Made by a program: the position numbers and the translations under genes. Under the pieces are notes generated by a model. That model ran no database searches, was not told where the DNA came from, and saw nothing but the letters and a program-made list of their open reading frames with translations. From JAIVGV01 sp032229975 (GTDB taxonomy: Bacteria > Acidobacteriota > Blastocatellia > Pyrinomonadales > Pyrinomonadaceae), in contig JAVXVG010000015.1 in assembly GCA_032229975.1 (NCBI GenBank), positions 8,611 through 72,610 of the forward strand: a DNA stretch of 64,000 bases, written 5' to 3'. Positions 10,163 to 18,983 of this stretch are shown one piece after another (within the stretch, counting starts at the first letter, position 1; each line of letters opens with the position of its first letter).

Positions 10163-10765
10163 TTACTGCTTTTGAGCGGAGCTACTTAAATTCTTCGTCG
10201 TGCCTTCCGTGACGCTGAAGCCCACGGGGATGAATTCCGAAGTGTCTGCCACAGGCAGCGACGGTCGCTCCGGTGTCTGAACGAGTGCGTCGAGGCTAAT
10301 GGCCGCCGCGCGCTTCTCCGCTTCGACGATCTTCCTGCTGACGAAGAGACCGTTGATGATTAGCCCAAGCCCGATCATGAACGGGACGATACCCGCAACC
10401 CACAAGCGCGCGACGATGTGATCTTCGCCGGGCTGGAGTTCACCACTGCGAACAACACCTTCCATAAATAGTTTTAGAAAGATCATCACGCCGACGCCGA
10501 TGCATGAAGTGATCACGCCGCCCTTGATCTCGTTGTAGCGTTTCACCTCGGCGGTCAGGCCGCGCTGTTTTTCAAGCTCGGCATTGCGCCGCTTGCGCTC
10601 GCCTTCGGAGAGGAACATCTCCGCGACCCACGTTTTGCTCCAGTCAAACTTCTCGTCCTTCTCGCGCGATGCCACGACCTGCCGGACGGCGAACAGATTC
10701 GCGCCGCACAGATTGCAGAACTTCAGCTCATCTTTCTGGTTTGCACCGCACTGTGGGCAGAACAT
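10163..10765 (-). CDS. Zinc-ribbon membrane protein
   Basis: The start was set at the ATG that directly precedes FCPQCGANQKDELKFCNLCG, with AAGGAG 6 bp upstream. A longer in-frame extension of 35 residues has no ribosome site. The N-terminal zinc ribbon has two Cys-x2-Cys pairs (CPQC, CNLC). A charged linker follows (SEGERKRRNAELEKQRG), then two hydrophobic segments (ITSCIGVGVMIFLKLFM and LWVAGIVPFMIGLGLIING) predicted to span the membrane, and a polar C-terminus. Such zinc-ribbon-plus-two-helix proteins are common and functionally undefined. The gene sits 104 bp downstream of the ERF-like gene on the same strand. Confidence 0.75.
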   Translation of the reverse strand: MFCPQCGANQKDELKFCNLCGANLFAVRQVVASREKDEKFDWSKTWVAEMFLSEGERKRRNAELEKQRGLTAEVKRYNEIKGGVITSCIGVGVMIFLKLFMEGVVRSGELQPGEDHIVARLWVAGIVPFMIGLGLIINGLFVSRKIVEAEKRAAAISLDALVQTPERPSLPVADTSEFIPVGFSVTEGTTKNLSSSAQKQ

Positions 10766-10869
10766 TGGAGACTCCTTACCAAGCGAGCATCGAAGATGGA
10801 ACAGGCGCGCGCGCGTGTCTATCGAGGTACGAATGGGGCCGCCATGTTGTTCATACTTTGCGACGGCCA

Positions 10870-11475
10870 TTAGCCGGACGCGCGCTCGCGGAAAATCTTC
10901 AAGACCTCGCGCTTGTCCTGCGGGCTCAGGCTATCGAGCCCGTCCGTGATCTTGAACTTCTGATTCACCCACTTGCGCACCTTCGCCGCGTCGTAGCCGA
11001 GCGACTCCGCCGCTTCCAGAATCTCGCGGTCGAGATCGACGGGCGACTGCGCGGGCGCGACGGGCGTCGCTTTCGCCTGCGCTTTCGTCGGCCCATTAGC
11101 CGGAGGCGTCGCCGTCTGCATCCGCGCAGTCTTCTGTAACTCTTCGCGGCTCGCGATCCCTCGCTTGACCTCGAAGCCAAGCATCGCCAGCGCGCGACCA
11201 ACTGCGGAAGTTTCGGCGTTCTCGACGTAGGAGGTCTTGTTCACGTAGGACTCGCCGCGCACCTCGAAGGCGTGGCCGGTGGCGGCGGGCGCGGCGTCGT
11301 CCGGCGAGCGATAGACTTCGGCGCGCATGAGCACGAAGCCGCTCTCAAGGTTGTGCTCGACGATGGACGTGACGATCCGGCCCTCTGCGAACCGCTCATA
11401 AAACTTTTCCAAACGCTCTGCGACCGGCACGTAGTCTTCAAAACGGTCGCGCGTGCCTCCGGCGGGACGTGACAT
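10870..11475 (-). CDS. ERF-like / phage-type recombination-associated protein
   Basis: The 201-residue protein begins at an ATG with CGAGGAGC upstream. The N-terminal half carries blocks seen in many phage and plasmid proteins near ERF-type single-strand annealing proteins: DYVPVAERLEKFYERFAEGRI, then ATGHAFEVRG, and above all ENAETSAVGRALAMLGFEVK. An Ala/Pro-rich linker (residues about 120-150) leads to a small C-terminal helical domain (ILEAAESLGYDAAKVRKWVNQKF). The ERF link rests on the ETSAxGRAL block and is an inference; biochemical activity is unproven. It lies in backbone sequence between rnz and a zinc-ribbon gene, not beside phage genes. Confidence 0.55.
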   Translation of the reverse strand: MSRPAGGTRDRFEDYVPVAERLEKFYERFAEGRIVTSIVEHNLESGFVLMRAEVYRSPDDAAPAATGHAFEVRGESYVNKTSYVENAETSAVGRALAMLGFEVKRGIASREELQKTARMQTATPPANGPTKAQAKATPVAPAQSPVDLDREILEAAESLGYDAAKVRKWVNQKFKITDGLDSLSPQDKREVLKIFRERASG

Positions 11476-11599
11476 GGCAGTTTTGCTCCTCGTTCAACTT
11501 GAACCTTGCGGCAACGGAAATCTAACGCCCGCGCAGACTTTTTTCAACGTCAATGCGTCGGCATCAAGATCATCGACAAAGGATCAGTTCTTCCATCGA

Positions 11600-12535
11600 T
11601 CAACTCTCTTGCCGCGCGACTTCGAGCGACATGAAATCTTCGGCGATGATCGTTTGCGGAAAGACGGCGCGCGCCTGCGCGAGCAGGCTCGAAAGCTCGA
11701 TCGCGTTGCCGTGCGCGTAGCGTGGGCTGACGTGCGTGAGGATGAGTCGTCGCACGCGAGCTTCGGCTGCGACGCGCGCGGCTTCAGACGCCGTCGAATG
11801 CGCGCTCTGTCGTGCGAGATGCTCATCCTCGTCCGCGAAGGTCGCTTCGTGGACGAGCACATCTGCGCCTTCTGAGAGCGCAACCGAGTTGGCGCAGTAT
11901 GACGTGTCGGTGCAATAGACGAAGGAGCGTCCACGGATTTCGGGCCCGCAAAGCTCTGAGCCATCGAAGGTGCGTCCGTCTTCGAGCGTCACCGTCTCGC
12001 CGCGCTTGAGGCGGCCGTAGAATGGCCCCTCCGGGATGCCGAGCGAGCGCGCGCGCTCAACGTCGAAGTGGCCGGCGCGATCCCTTTCGTTGACGCGATA
12101 GCCGAACGCAGGGACGCGATGCCGCAGTGTCTGGCAAGAGACGACGAACTCGTCGTCTTCAAAGAGCGTGCCGGGCTCCGCAGTCTGGAAAGTGAGCGCG
12201 TCAGTGATGAGCGTGCGCGTGAGGCGCGCGGTCGTCTGCACAAATTCGCGCAAGCCCGAGGGCCCGTAGAGTCGGATCGGCTGCGAGATTCCGGCGAGAC
12301 CCGTCGAGGCGATCAAACCCATCAAGCCCAAGACGTGATCGCCATGCAGGTGCGAGATGAAGATGCGCGTGATCTGGCTGAGGCGCAAATCCGTGCGTTG
12401 TATCTGATGCTGCGTCGCCTCGCCGCAGTCGAAGAGCCACACCTCGGCGCGCTGCGGCAGCCTCAGGGCCGCCGCCGAGACGTTGCGCGCGCGCGTCGGC
12501 ACGCCCGCGCTCGTTCCCAAAAATGTGATGCGCAA
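11600..12535 (-). CDS. rnz: Ribonuclease Z
   Basis: RNase Z removes the 3' trailer from tRNA precursors using a two-zinc metallo-beta-lactamase site. The 311-residue protein has the metal motif FISHLHGDHVLGLMGL (His62, His64, Asp66, His67) after the strand EVWLFDCGEATQHQI. The later ligands are visible in YCTDTSYC and VHEATFADEDEHLA (with HSTASEAARVA) and in LTHVSPRY. The length matches bacterial RNase Z. The start is a TTG (LRITFLGTSAGVP, read as Met) with GAGGGG upstream. Confidence 0.96.
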   Translation of the reverse strand: MRITFLGTSAGVPTRARNVSAAALRLPQRAEVWLFDCGEATQHQIQRTDLRLSQITRIFISHLHGDHVLGLMGLIASTGLAGISQPIRLYGPSGLREFVQTTARLTRTLITDALTFQTAEPGTLFEDDEFVVSCQTLRHRVPAFGYRVNERDRAGHFDVERARSLGIPEGPFYGRLKRGETVTLEDGRTFDGSELCGPEIRGRSFVYCTDTSYCANSVALSEGADVLVHEATFADEDEHLARQSAHSTASEAARVAAEARVRRLILTHVSPRYAHGNAIELSSLLAQARAVFPQTIIAEDFMSLEVARQES

Positions 12536-13022
12536 ACTTCAGTTACCCCTCAGACAGAGTCTCATGATGGCCCGAACGTGTGCGGATGAGCGACGACGAG
12601 ATCCCGTCAGCACATCAAGGGATGATCTAGCACAGCCACGCGCTTAAACCTAGATGCACGCCAAGCGACGCTCGCCTCGTCGCCGCACGAAAGAGCCTGT
12701 CCGGTCGCGCGTTGTGATCGATGCGTGACGTTGAATCCTTGTGTCGAGTCTTCCACCGAGCGGGCCGGCGGGTCAAAGTGTTCGCTGTTCGTTTTCGCGG
12801 GACAAACTCCGCGCTTGCCAGCCAACGGGTTCGATGATAGAGTCCGCAGCCACGTCGCATCTTTCCCCCAAAGGAAAGTTTGTGTACGCGAGCCAACCGC
12901 GTTGCGAGGGCGTGGTTGGCTCGAAAATTTTTAGGCTGTCGCGCGCGTTTGCCTCACGCAACCCGCACAGTTATCCTACCAACTTCGACCTGCTCCTGAT
13001 CCGCCGACAGGTATTCTTATCC
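12536..13022. other. Intergenic region between rnz and TPR lipoprotein gene
   Basis: This is 487 bp between divergent genes. Several short frames cross it, but none has a ribosome site or protein-like composition. The frame of the right-hand gene stays open back to 12741, but the lipoprotein signal peptide fixes the true start at 13023. The region presumably holds the promoters of both genes; I cannot name a box with confidence. Confidence 0.35.
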
Positions 13023-13880
13023 ATGATGCGTCCGCCAAAGAAACTGTTTACCATCGTCTTCTCCTTGCTCTCACTCACAGCCTGCAAGAGATCAAGCGGG
13101 CCCTCTCAATCTCAGCAGCCGAACGCGACACCGACGCCCCTATCGAATACTGCTCAACAAACACCGGCCGTCTCAGAAGCGCAATTTCAGGCCCTCAAGC
13201 AGAAGTTCAACGAGGAGATGAAGGACGAGCCCGACAACCTGCACTACAACCTCGGCAACATCGCTTTCGCGGCGGGCAAGTATGACGAAGCGGCCGCCGA
13301 GTACACGCAGGCCCTCAAGCTCAATCCAAAGGACGCGGACGCGCAGGCGAGATTAGGCGAGGCATATTTGAAACTCGATAAATCACGGGAGGCCCTCGCC
13401 GCTTTCCAAGTCGCAACGAGACTCGATCCGAAGCAGCCGGATGCGTGGCTGCGGCTCGGCGATCTCTATCGCCGCTTGAATCGACCGCGCGAAGCCGTCG
13501 CCGCCTATAAGCAGTCGCTCGCTGCGAAGCCCGAACAGGCGGGCGTCTATTTCAGTCTCGGCAACGCCTACGACACACTCAAGCAGACGAGTGATGCCGC
13601 CGAGGCCTATCGTCAAGCCGCGCGCCTCAACCCGCAGGACGCGGATGCCTACTACAATCTCGGCAACTGTCTGAGTGGCCTGCATCAGTTTGACGAAGCG
13701 ATCAAAGCCTATCAGCAAGCGACAACAATCAAGCCCGAAGATGCTGACTCGCACATGCGTCTCGGCATTCTCTATCTCGAAAAAAAGGACAAGGCGGCGG
13801 CTACGGATGAGTACAACAAGCTGAAGACTTTGAATCCGAAGTACGCGCAAGAACTAGAGCAGAGACTGTCGCAGCAATGA
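13023..13880 (+). CDS. TPR-repeat lipoprotein
   Basis: The start is placed at the ATG of MMRPPKKLFTIVFS, because it opens a lipoprotein signal peptide ending in the lipobox LTAC (Cys at about residue 21 of the new start). After a Ser/Gln/Pro-rich spacer, about six tetratricopeptide repeats cover residues 75-280. Typical units are HYNLGNIAFAAGKYDEAAAE, AWLRLGDLYRRLNRPREAV and YYNLGNCLSGLHQFDEAIK. TPR domains hold protein partners, so this is probably a membrane-anchored scaffold on the periplasmic side. A second TPR lipoprotein gene follows 270 bp downstream on the same strand. Confidence 0.85.
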   Translation: MMRPPKKLFTIVFSLLSLTACKRSSGPSQSQQPNATPTPLSNTAQQTPAVSEAQFQALKQKFNEEMKDEPDNLHYNLGNIAFAAGKYDEAAAEYTQALKLNPKDADAQARLGEAYLKLDKSREALAAFQVATRLDPKQPDAWLRLGDLYRRLNRPREAVAAYKQSLAAKPEQAGVYFSLGNAYDTLKQTSDAAEAYRQAARLNPQDADAYYNLGNCLSGLHQFDEAIKAYQQATTIKPEDADSHMRLGILYLEKKDKAAATDEYNKLKTLNPKYAQELEQRLSQQ

Positions 13881-14150
13881 ACGTGTGAAAAGTTGTGACG
13901 GATTTGCGCTTACCTTGACCATCAGATTTATCATCACCGTCTTTTAATTCAACCGCAACATGGTCGCAACCTAACGCGCTCGTGCGGCCTGTATATTCAC
14001 GACATCCTTTTACGGCAACTGGACGGACGAGATGGGCGGCAGGCTTTGGGGGAGCTTGCCGCCCTCTCTCCTTCTTGGCGTTGACTTGTCTCGCGTTTTA
14101 TCGTAAATCACAACCGGCCCCAGATCGCTTATCCCAACAAAGTTTTCGTT

Positions 14151-14918
14151 ATGCACAAACGGATCGTCATACTCTCTCTGTGTCTGTCGGCAACCCTTCT
14201 TCAAGGTTGCAGCCGCAAGCCTGAGGGGTCTGCGAACAACGACAACACGTCGAACCAGAACGCGGCGACCACACAGTTCGCGGACGTTCCGGCGGAGCTT
14301 CGCGACCCGCAGGACTCAGCCGGATACTACGCGCTCGGCGTCGCGCTCTACAAAAACGATCACGACCGCGAGTCGGTCGATGCCTTCAAGAAGGCCCTCG
14401 AACTCGATCCGCGCAACGCCGACGCGCAACGCCGCCTCGGTCTCGCTTACATGGCGACGGGTGATAAGAAGTTAGCCGAGGAGTCTTACAAAAGGGCCGT
14501 CGAACTCTATGAGAAGCGCGTGAGGGAAGATGCGAAGGATGCCGACGCCACCTACAACCTCGCAGACTCGTATAGCAAGATCGGCGACTACGACAAGGCT
14601 GCGGAAACTTATCGCCGGGCCATCAAGTTGAAAGAGCCTGACGGCTCGACCTGCTACGACATCGGGCTCGTCTATAACAAGCTCGCGCGCTACGACGATG
14701 CCGCGAAAGCGTTCGCGAAGGCCGTCGAGCTAGACCCGAACGACTATCAATCGCAGGAGGCCCTCGATAAGGCGCGCGAAGATGCGAGCAAGCTGCGCGA
14801 GCGCATCGACTATCAGAAGAAGCTGCTCGAAAAGCAGCGCGGTCAGAACCAGAACAACTCGAACGCCGACGCCAACAAGAACGGCGCGACTCTGAAAGCA
14901 AAGAACAACAATCGGTAG
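14151..14918 (+). CDS. TPR-repeat lipoprotein
   Basis: The 255-residue product opens with a lipoprotein signal peptide (MHKRIVILSLCLSATLLQGC, Cys20 as the lipidation site). An Asn/Thr-rich spacer follows. At least four TPR units are visible (YYALGVALYKNDHDRESVDA, AQRRLGLAYMATGDKKLAEE, TYNLADSYSKIGDYDKAAET, CYDIGLVYNKLARYDDAAKA). The end is a charged helix and an Asn-rich tail. It resembles the preceding TPR lipoprotein in layout but not closely in sequence. The binding partner is unknown. Confidence 0.85.
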   Translation: MHKRIVILSLCLSATLLQGCSRKPEGSANNDNTSNQNAATTQFADVPAELRDPQDSAGYYALGVALYKNDHDRESVDAFKKALELDPRNADAQRRLGLAYMATGDKKLAEESYKRAVELYEKRVREDAKDADATYNLADSYSKIGDYDKAAETYRRAIKLKEPDGSTCYDIGLVYNKLARYDDAAKAFAKAVELDPNDYQSQEALDKAREDASKLRERIDYQKKLLEKQRGQNQNNSNADANKNGATLKAKNNNR

Positions 14919-14950
14919 CCGCTCCTTAATCCTTCCAACCGGCCCTCAAT

Positions 14951-15724
14951 TTAACGCGCGCACGTTTGCGCTCGCCCGCCGTCAATCGAATAGGTCGCGC
15001 CCGTGATCCACGAAGCCCGGTCGGACGCGAGGAACAAGATCAAGTCGGCCACCTCGCGCGCATCGCCGACGCGACCCAGTGGATGCGTCGTCTTCGAGTG
15101 TTCGAGGAAGCGCGCGTAAGCCGCCTCGTCCATGCCGCCGCGCTTGTGCACTTGCGTGACGATCACTCCCGGATTCACCGCATTGATCCGCACGCCCTTC
15201 GGCGCGAGTTCGAGCGCGGCGCAACGCGTCAACTGATCCACCGCAGCCTTCGAGACGCAATAGGCGAGCACGCCCGGAAAAGCGCGCAGGCCCGTCACGC
15301 TCGACACGTTGACGACGTTGCCACTCCGCTCTTCCAAATGCGGGACGGCCAGTCGCATCAGGTTGAACACTGCGCGCAGGTTCACGTCCAGCATCGCGTC
15401 CCAAGCCCCGAGCGTCGTCGTCTCAATAGTCCCGTTCGCGAGAATCCCCGCCGCATTCACGAGCACGTCGAGCACGCCGAAGTCGTCTATCGTCTCTCTC
15501 ACGATGCGCTCGGCATCAGCCTCAATCGTCACGTCGGCGACGATAGCGAAGCTCTCACCGCCTAACTCACTGATCTCTGCGGCCACCCTCGCCAGAGCCT
15601 CGCGCTCGCGACCGACGAGCGCGACCTGCGCGCCCTCTTCCGCGAAACGCAGAGCCGTCGCGCGTCCGATGCCCGAACTCGCGCCCGTCACGAGGGCCAC
15701 CTTGCCACGCATTTCCTCTCCCAT
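14951..15724 (-). CDS. SDR family NAD(P)-dependent oxidoreductase (FabG-like)
   Basis: This is a classical short-chain dehydrogenase of about 257 residues. The dinucleotide motif TGASSGIG lies near the N-terminus, NAAG in the middle, and the catalytic Ser-Tyr-Lys set in NVSSVTGLRAFPGVLAYCVSKAA. The adenine-side motif and the C-terminal SITYSIDGG-type end (ATYSIDGGRAQ) are present. FabG-like enzymes reduce 3-oxoacyl thioesters, but many relatives act on other alcohols, so the substrate is open. The start is uncertain within five residues: GGAGG precedes the ATG used here, while GGGAGAGGAA would serve the later MRGKVALVTG start. Confidence 0.88.
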   Translation of the reverse strand: MGEEMRGKVALVTGASSGIGRATALRFAEEGAQVALVGREREALARVAAEISELGGESFAIVADVTIEADAERIVRETIDDFGVLDVLVNAAGILANGTIETTTLGAWDAMLDVNLRAVFNLMRLAVPHLEERSGNVVNVSSVTGLRAFPGVLAYCVSKAAVDQLTRCAALELAPKGVRINAVNPGVIVTQVHKRGGMDEAAYARFLEHSKTTHPLGRVGDAREVADLILFLASDRASWITGATYSIDGGRAQTCAR

Positions 15725-15785
15725 CAAATGCCTCCGCCAAGAATCGAATTTTCACCGGGTCGCGAAACTCTTCTCCGTGATCTCT

Positions 15786-15846
15786 CTTTGCGTCTTTGCG
15801 CCTTTGAGTAAGACTGATCATCACGCCAAGACGCGAAGATGCAAAG
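15786..15846. repeat. REP-like imperfect palindrome
   Basis: Two 23-nt arms (15786-15808 and 15824-15846) are imperfect inverted copies of one another around a 15-nt loop; each opens with CTTTGCRTCTTYGCG when read outward to inward. The element lies in the gap upstream of the SDR gene. The same CTTYGCGYCT core recurs in the palindrome at 20275-20338. Dispersed extragenic repeats of this style are common in large GC-rich genomes. Confidence 0.6.
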
Positions 15847-15877
15847 TAAGCAAAGCATCTGTTTTTGAGATGAACTC

Positions 15878-16624
15878 TTATTCTTCATCTTCAAACTCTT
15901 CGCGTATGAGTCGCTGAAATCGCGTCGCGTCGTCGGCCATGCGCACGTTATTGAACAGGACGTATGAAGTCTCTCCGCGCGGCAGCATCGCGTAAAGCTC
16001 CGATAGCTCCTCATCTTCATATCGATTACGCCCACGCCAGCGCACGTGCAGGCGGAAGTAGCAGCGTTCGGGCGTCGCCGTGCGCTCGACGAGCGGATCA
16101 ACAACGTGGACGAGATCAAGCTCGCGACACAACTCGCCGACGAGTTCGCGCGGCCACTCTCCGCGCGGCTCCCAGAGGAAGATGAATGACGCGCGCTTGA
16201 TTGAAGAGAAGAAGCGACGCAGGTTCGCGACGTTCGCTTCCGTCGGTTTGAACCTCGCCGGACATTGAAAGAGGATGCGACGCGCATTGAGAGCCTCAGC
16301 GCATTCGCGCGTCACCTTCCAACCTTCTTTGACGATCTTTGTCGGACGAAACGACCCACACTCTTCGCGCTCTTTCTCAGTCAGCTCGCGCTTGAGACGA
16401 CGGTAGGTCGGACTGGCCCCGTCGTGCGTGATGAGCTGCCACGCTTTGAGCGTGAACTCGAAATCCGCAGGCGCATCTTCGCGCCAACGCCGCAGAGTTT
16501 CGATCTGCGGCGGCTGGTAAAACGTCTGCTGCACCTCGACGACGGGGAAGCGCGAAAAATATTCCGCACGCGACAAGCGAAAGCCGCAACAGCCGATCTT
16601 CACATCGCGTCGTGCGTTCGTCAT
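15878..16624 (-). CDS. DUF72 (YecE) family protein
   Basis: The 248-residue protein shows the DUF72 signature near its N-terminus (KIGCCGFRLSRAEYFSRFPVV, then EVQQTFYQPPQIETLRRW). It continues with FEFTLKAWQLITH and the late strand YVLFNNVRMADDATRF. DUF72 proteins adopt a TIM-barrel fold, and their biochemical role is still not settled. The acidic tail (REEFEDEE) is short. The ATG was preferred over an adjacent in-frame GTG. It lies between the SDR gene and ettA, all on one strand. Confidence 0.9.
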   Translation of the reverse strand: MTNARRDVKIGCCGFRLSRAEYFSRFPVVEVQQTFYQPPQIETLRRWREDAPADFEFTLKAWQLITHDGASPTYRRLKRELTEKEREECGSFRPTKIVKEGWKVTRECAEALNARRILFQCPARFKPTEANVANLRRFFSSIKRASFIFLWEPRGEWPRELVGELCRELDLVHVVDPLVERTATPERCYFRLHVRWRGRNRYEDEELSELYAMLPRGETSYVLFNNVRMADDATRFQRLIREEFEDEE

Positions 16625-16681
16625 CACCCGCTCGCGCTCGTCCTTGCCGGTTCGCGTTCCTTCGTCAACTACTCGCGACGA

Positions 16682-18367
16682 TTATCCGCGCGTGAGTTGA
16701 CGATACTTGATGCGGTGCGGTTGATCGGCAGCCGTGCCGAGGCGCGCGTGGCGGTCGGCCTCGTAGTCGGAATAATTTCCCTCGAACCATTCGACGTGGC
16801 TGTCGCCCTCAAACGCGAGGATGTGCGTGGCGATGCGGTCGAGAAACCAACGGTCGTGGCTGATGACGACGGCGCAGCCCGCGAAATTTTCCAGAGCCTC
16901 TTCCAGAGCGCGCATCGTGTTCACGTCGAGATCGTTCGTCGGTTCGTCGAGCAGCAGAACGTTCGCGCCCTCCTTCAACATCTTCGCGAGGTGGACGCGA
17001 TTGCGCTCGCCGCCGGAAAGCGCGCCGACCTTCTTCTGCTGATCGGAGCCGGAGAAGTTGAAGCGCGCAACGTATGCGCGAGAGTTGACCTGTCGCGTGC
17101 CGAGTTGCACGAGGTCGAGCCCGTCGGCGACGACTTCCCAGATCGTTTTATCGGCGGGTAGGTCACGGCTCTGATCGACGTAAGCGATCTGTGCGGTCTC
17201 GCCGACGCGGAAACTTCCTGCGTCCGGCTGCTCTTGGCCCGTGATCATGCGGAAGAGCGTCGTCTTGCCCGCCCCGTTGGGCCCGATGACGCCGACGATG
17301 CCGCCCGGTGGCAGCGAGAAACTGAGATCGTCAATCAGCAACTTTTCACTGTAAGCCTTCGAGACGTGCGCGGCGATGATCACGTTGTCGCCGAGGCGGG
17401 GGCCCGGCGGTATGTAAATCTCCAACTCTTCGCCCGCGCGTCGCTGCGTCTCCTGACTCGCAAGCGTCTCATACGCGCTGATGCGCGCCTTCGATTTCGC
17501 ATGCCGGCCCTTCGGCGACATCCTGACCCACTCCAACTCTCTGGCGAGCGTGCGCGTGCGCTCGCTCTCCGACTTCTCCTCGCGGCGCAGACGTTCCTGC
17601 TTCTGTTCGAGCCAAGAAGTGTAGTTGCCTTGCCACGGGATGCCCTGCCCCCGGTCGAGTTCAAGAATCCAGCCCGCGACGTTGTCGAGAAAATAGCGGT
17701 CGTGCGTGACGGCGATGACCGTGCCCTCATAACGTTGCAGGTGTTGTTCGAGCCACGCGACCGACTCTGCGTCCAAGTGGTTCGTCGGCTCATCGAGCAA
17801 GAGTATGTCCGGCTTCTGCAAGAGCAAGCGCACGAGCGCGACGCGACGACGTTCGCCGCCCGACAAGTTTTTGATCGGCGTGTCGCTTGGCGGGCAGCGC
17901 AGCGCATCCATCGCGAGCTCAAGTCGGCTGTCTAAATTCCACGCGTCGAGCGCGTCGAGTTTTTCCTGCACCTCGCCCTGTCGTTCGAGCAGCGTGCTCA
18001 TCGCGTCGTCGGACATCTCCTCGCCAAACTTCGCGTTGATCTCGTCGTACTCTTTGAGCAGGTCAACCGACTCCTGCATTCCCTGCTCGGCGATCTCTCT
18101 GACGGTCTTCGATTCGTCGAGACGCGGCTCCTGTTCGAGATAGCCGATGGTGTAGCCGGGCGCGATGACGGTCTCACCGACGATCTCACGATCGACGCCC
18201 GCGATGATGCGCAGCAAGCTGGACTTGCCCGATCCGTTCAGACCGAGCACGCCGATCTTCGCGCCGTAAAAATATGAGAGGTAGATGTCTTTGAGGACGG
18301 GCCGCTTGTCGTAGAACTTGGAGACTCCGACCATCGAGTAGATCACTTTATTCGGGACAGTGCTCAT
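16682..18367 (-). CDS. ettA: Energy-dependent translational throttle protein EttA (ABC-F ATPase)
   Basis: EttA binds the ribosomal E site and gates entry into elongation according to the ATP/ADP ratio. The 561-residue protein has two ABC cassettes: first Walker A GLNGSGKSS with signature NLSGGERRR and Walker B DILLLDEPTNHLD, second Walker A GPNGAGKTT with signature ALSGGERNR and NVLLLDEPTNDLD. No membrane segments are present. The arm and linker regions (WLEQKQERLRREEKS, WVRMSPKGRHAKSKARI) match EttA rather than Uup. The start at MSTVPNKVIYSMVGVSKFY matches family length; a 21-residue upstream extension is rejected. Confidence 0.95.
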   Translation of the reverse strand: MSTVPNKVIYSMVGVSKFYDKRPVLKDIYLSYFYGAKIGVLGLNGSGKSSLLRIIAGVDREIVGETVIAPGYTIGYLEQEPRLDESKTVREIAEQGMQESVDLLKEYDEINAKFGEEMSDDAMSTLLERQGEVQEKLDALDAWNLDSRLELAMDALRCPPSDTPIKNLSGGERRRVALVRLLLQKPDILLLDEPTNHLDAESVAWLEQHLQRYEGTVIAVTHDRYFLDNVAGWILELDRGQGIPWQGNYTSWLEQKQERLRREEKSESERTRTLARELEWVRMSPKGRHAKSKARISAYETLASQETQRRAGEELEIYIPPGPRLGDNVIIAAHVSKAYSEKLLIDDLSFSLPPGGIVGVIGPNGAGKTTLFRMITGQEQPDAGSFRVGETAQIAYVDQSRDLPADKTIWEVVADGLDLVQLGTRQVNSRAYVARFNFSGSDQQKKVGALSGGERNRVHLAKMLKEGANVLLLDEPTNDLDVNTMRALEEALENFAGCAVVISHDRWFLDRIATHILAFEGDSHVEWFEGNYSDYEADRHARLGTAADQPHRIKYRQLTRG

Positions 18368-18508
18368 TGCGGTTTCTTCGCTCACCTTTCGCTTCGCAGT
18401 TGGATTATCGTGTGCAGCACATCTTAACACTTTCGACCCGACGCGCGCCTCAAGCTATACTCGTCAGCAGTTTCAAGCGAACAACTTTTTTAACAGAAGG
18501 TGAGTTTG

Positions 18509-18973
18509 ATGAGCGAACAGAGCCTGCAAGAGCGTTACGCGCCCAACATGGCTTGCTTCGGTTGTGGCCCCGCGAACGAGCGTGGCCTGCGTATCCGTAG
18601 CTTGCCGCGCGGCGAAGAGGTTATCTGCGAATGGCAGCCCGAGACGATGCACGAGGCCTATCCCGGCATGCTCAACGGCGGCATCATCGGCGCGCTCCTC
18701 GACTGCCACTCGAATTGGACGGCGGCATACCACCTGATGAATCGAACGGGCGTCGAGACTCCGCCCTGCACTGTCACCGCCGACTATGCAATCAAGCTCC
18801 TGCGCCCGACGCCGACCGACGGACCCGTCACGCTCTCGGCACGCGTCGTCGAATCGACGGACGAACGCGCCATCGTTGAAGCAACGCTCACCGCGCGCGG
18901 CAAAGTCACGGCCACCTGTCGCGGCACGTTCGTCGCCGTTAAGCCGGGCCACCCCGCTTATCATCGTTGGTGA
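18509..18973 (+). CDS. PaaI-type hotdog thioesterase
   Basis: The 154-residue protein fits the single-hotdog thioesterase family, which hydrolyses acyl-CoA or related thioesters. The key stretch is MLNGGIIGALLDCHSNWTAA, where the Gly-Gly and acidic Asp of the hotdog helix lie, followed by strands with TADYAIKLLRPTP and LSARVVESTDERAIVEATL. An N-terminal Cys pair in the block MACFGCGPANERGLRI is typical of one subgroup. The ATG after AAGGTGAG was taken as the start instead of a GTG three codons earlier. The substrate is unknown. Confidence 0.85.
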   Translation: MSEQSLQERYAPNMACFGCGPANERGLRIRSLPRGEEVICEWQPETMHEAYPGMLNGGIIGALLDCHSNWTAAYHLMNRTGVETPPCTVTADYAIKLLRPTPTDGPVTLSARVVESTDERAIVEATLTARGKVTATCRGTFVAVKPGHPAYHRW

Positions 18974-18983
18974 ATCGATCTTT

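Noticed and set aside
12815..12860. GGTTCGA-containing stretch considered as a tRNA T-arm
   Set aside because: No acceptor stem, anticodon arm or CCA-proximal pairing could be built around it. No tRNA was found in the window.
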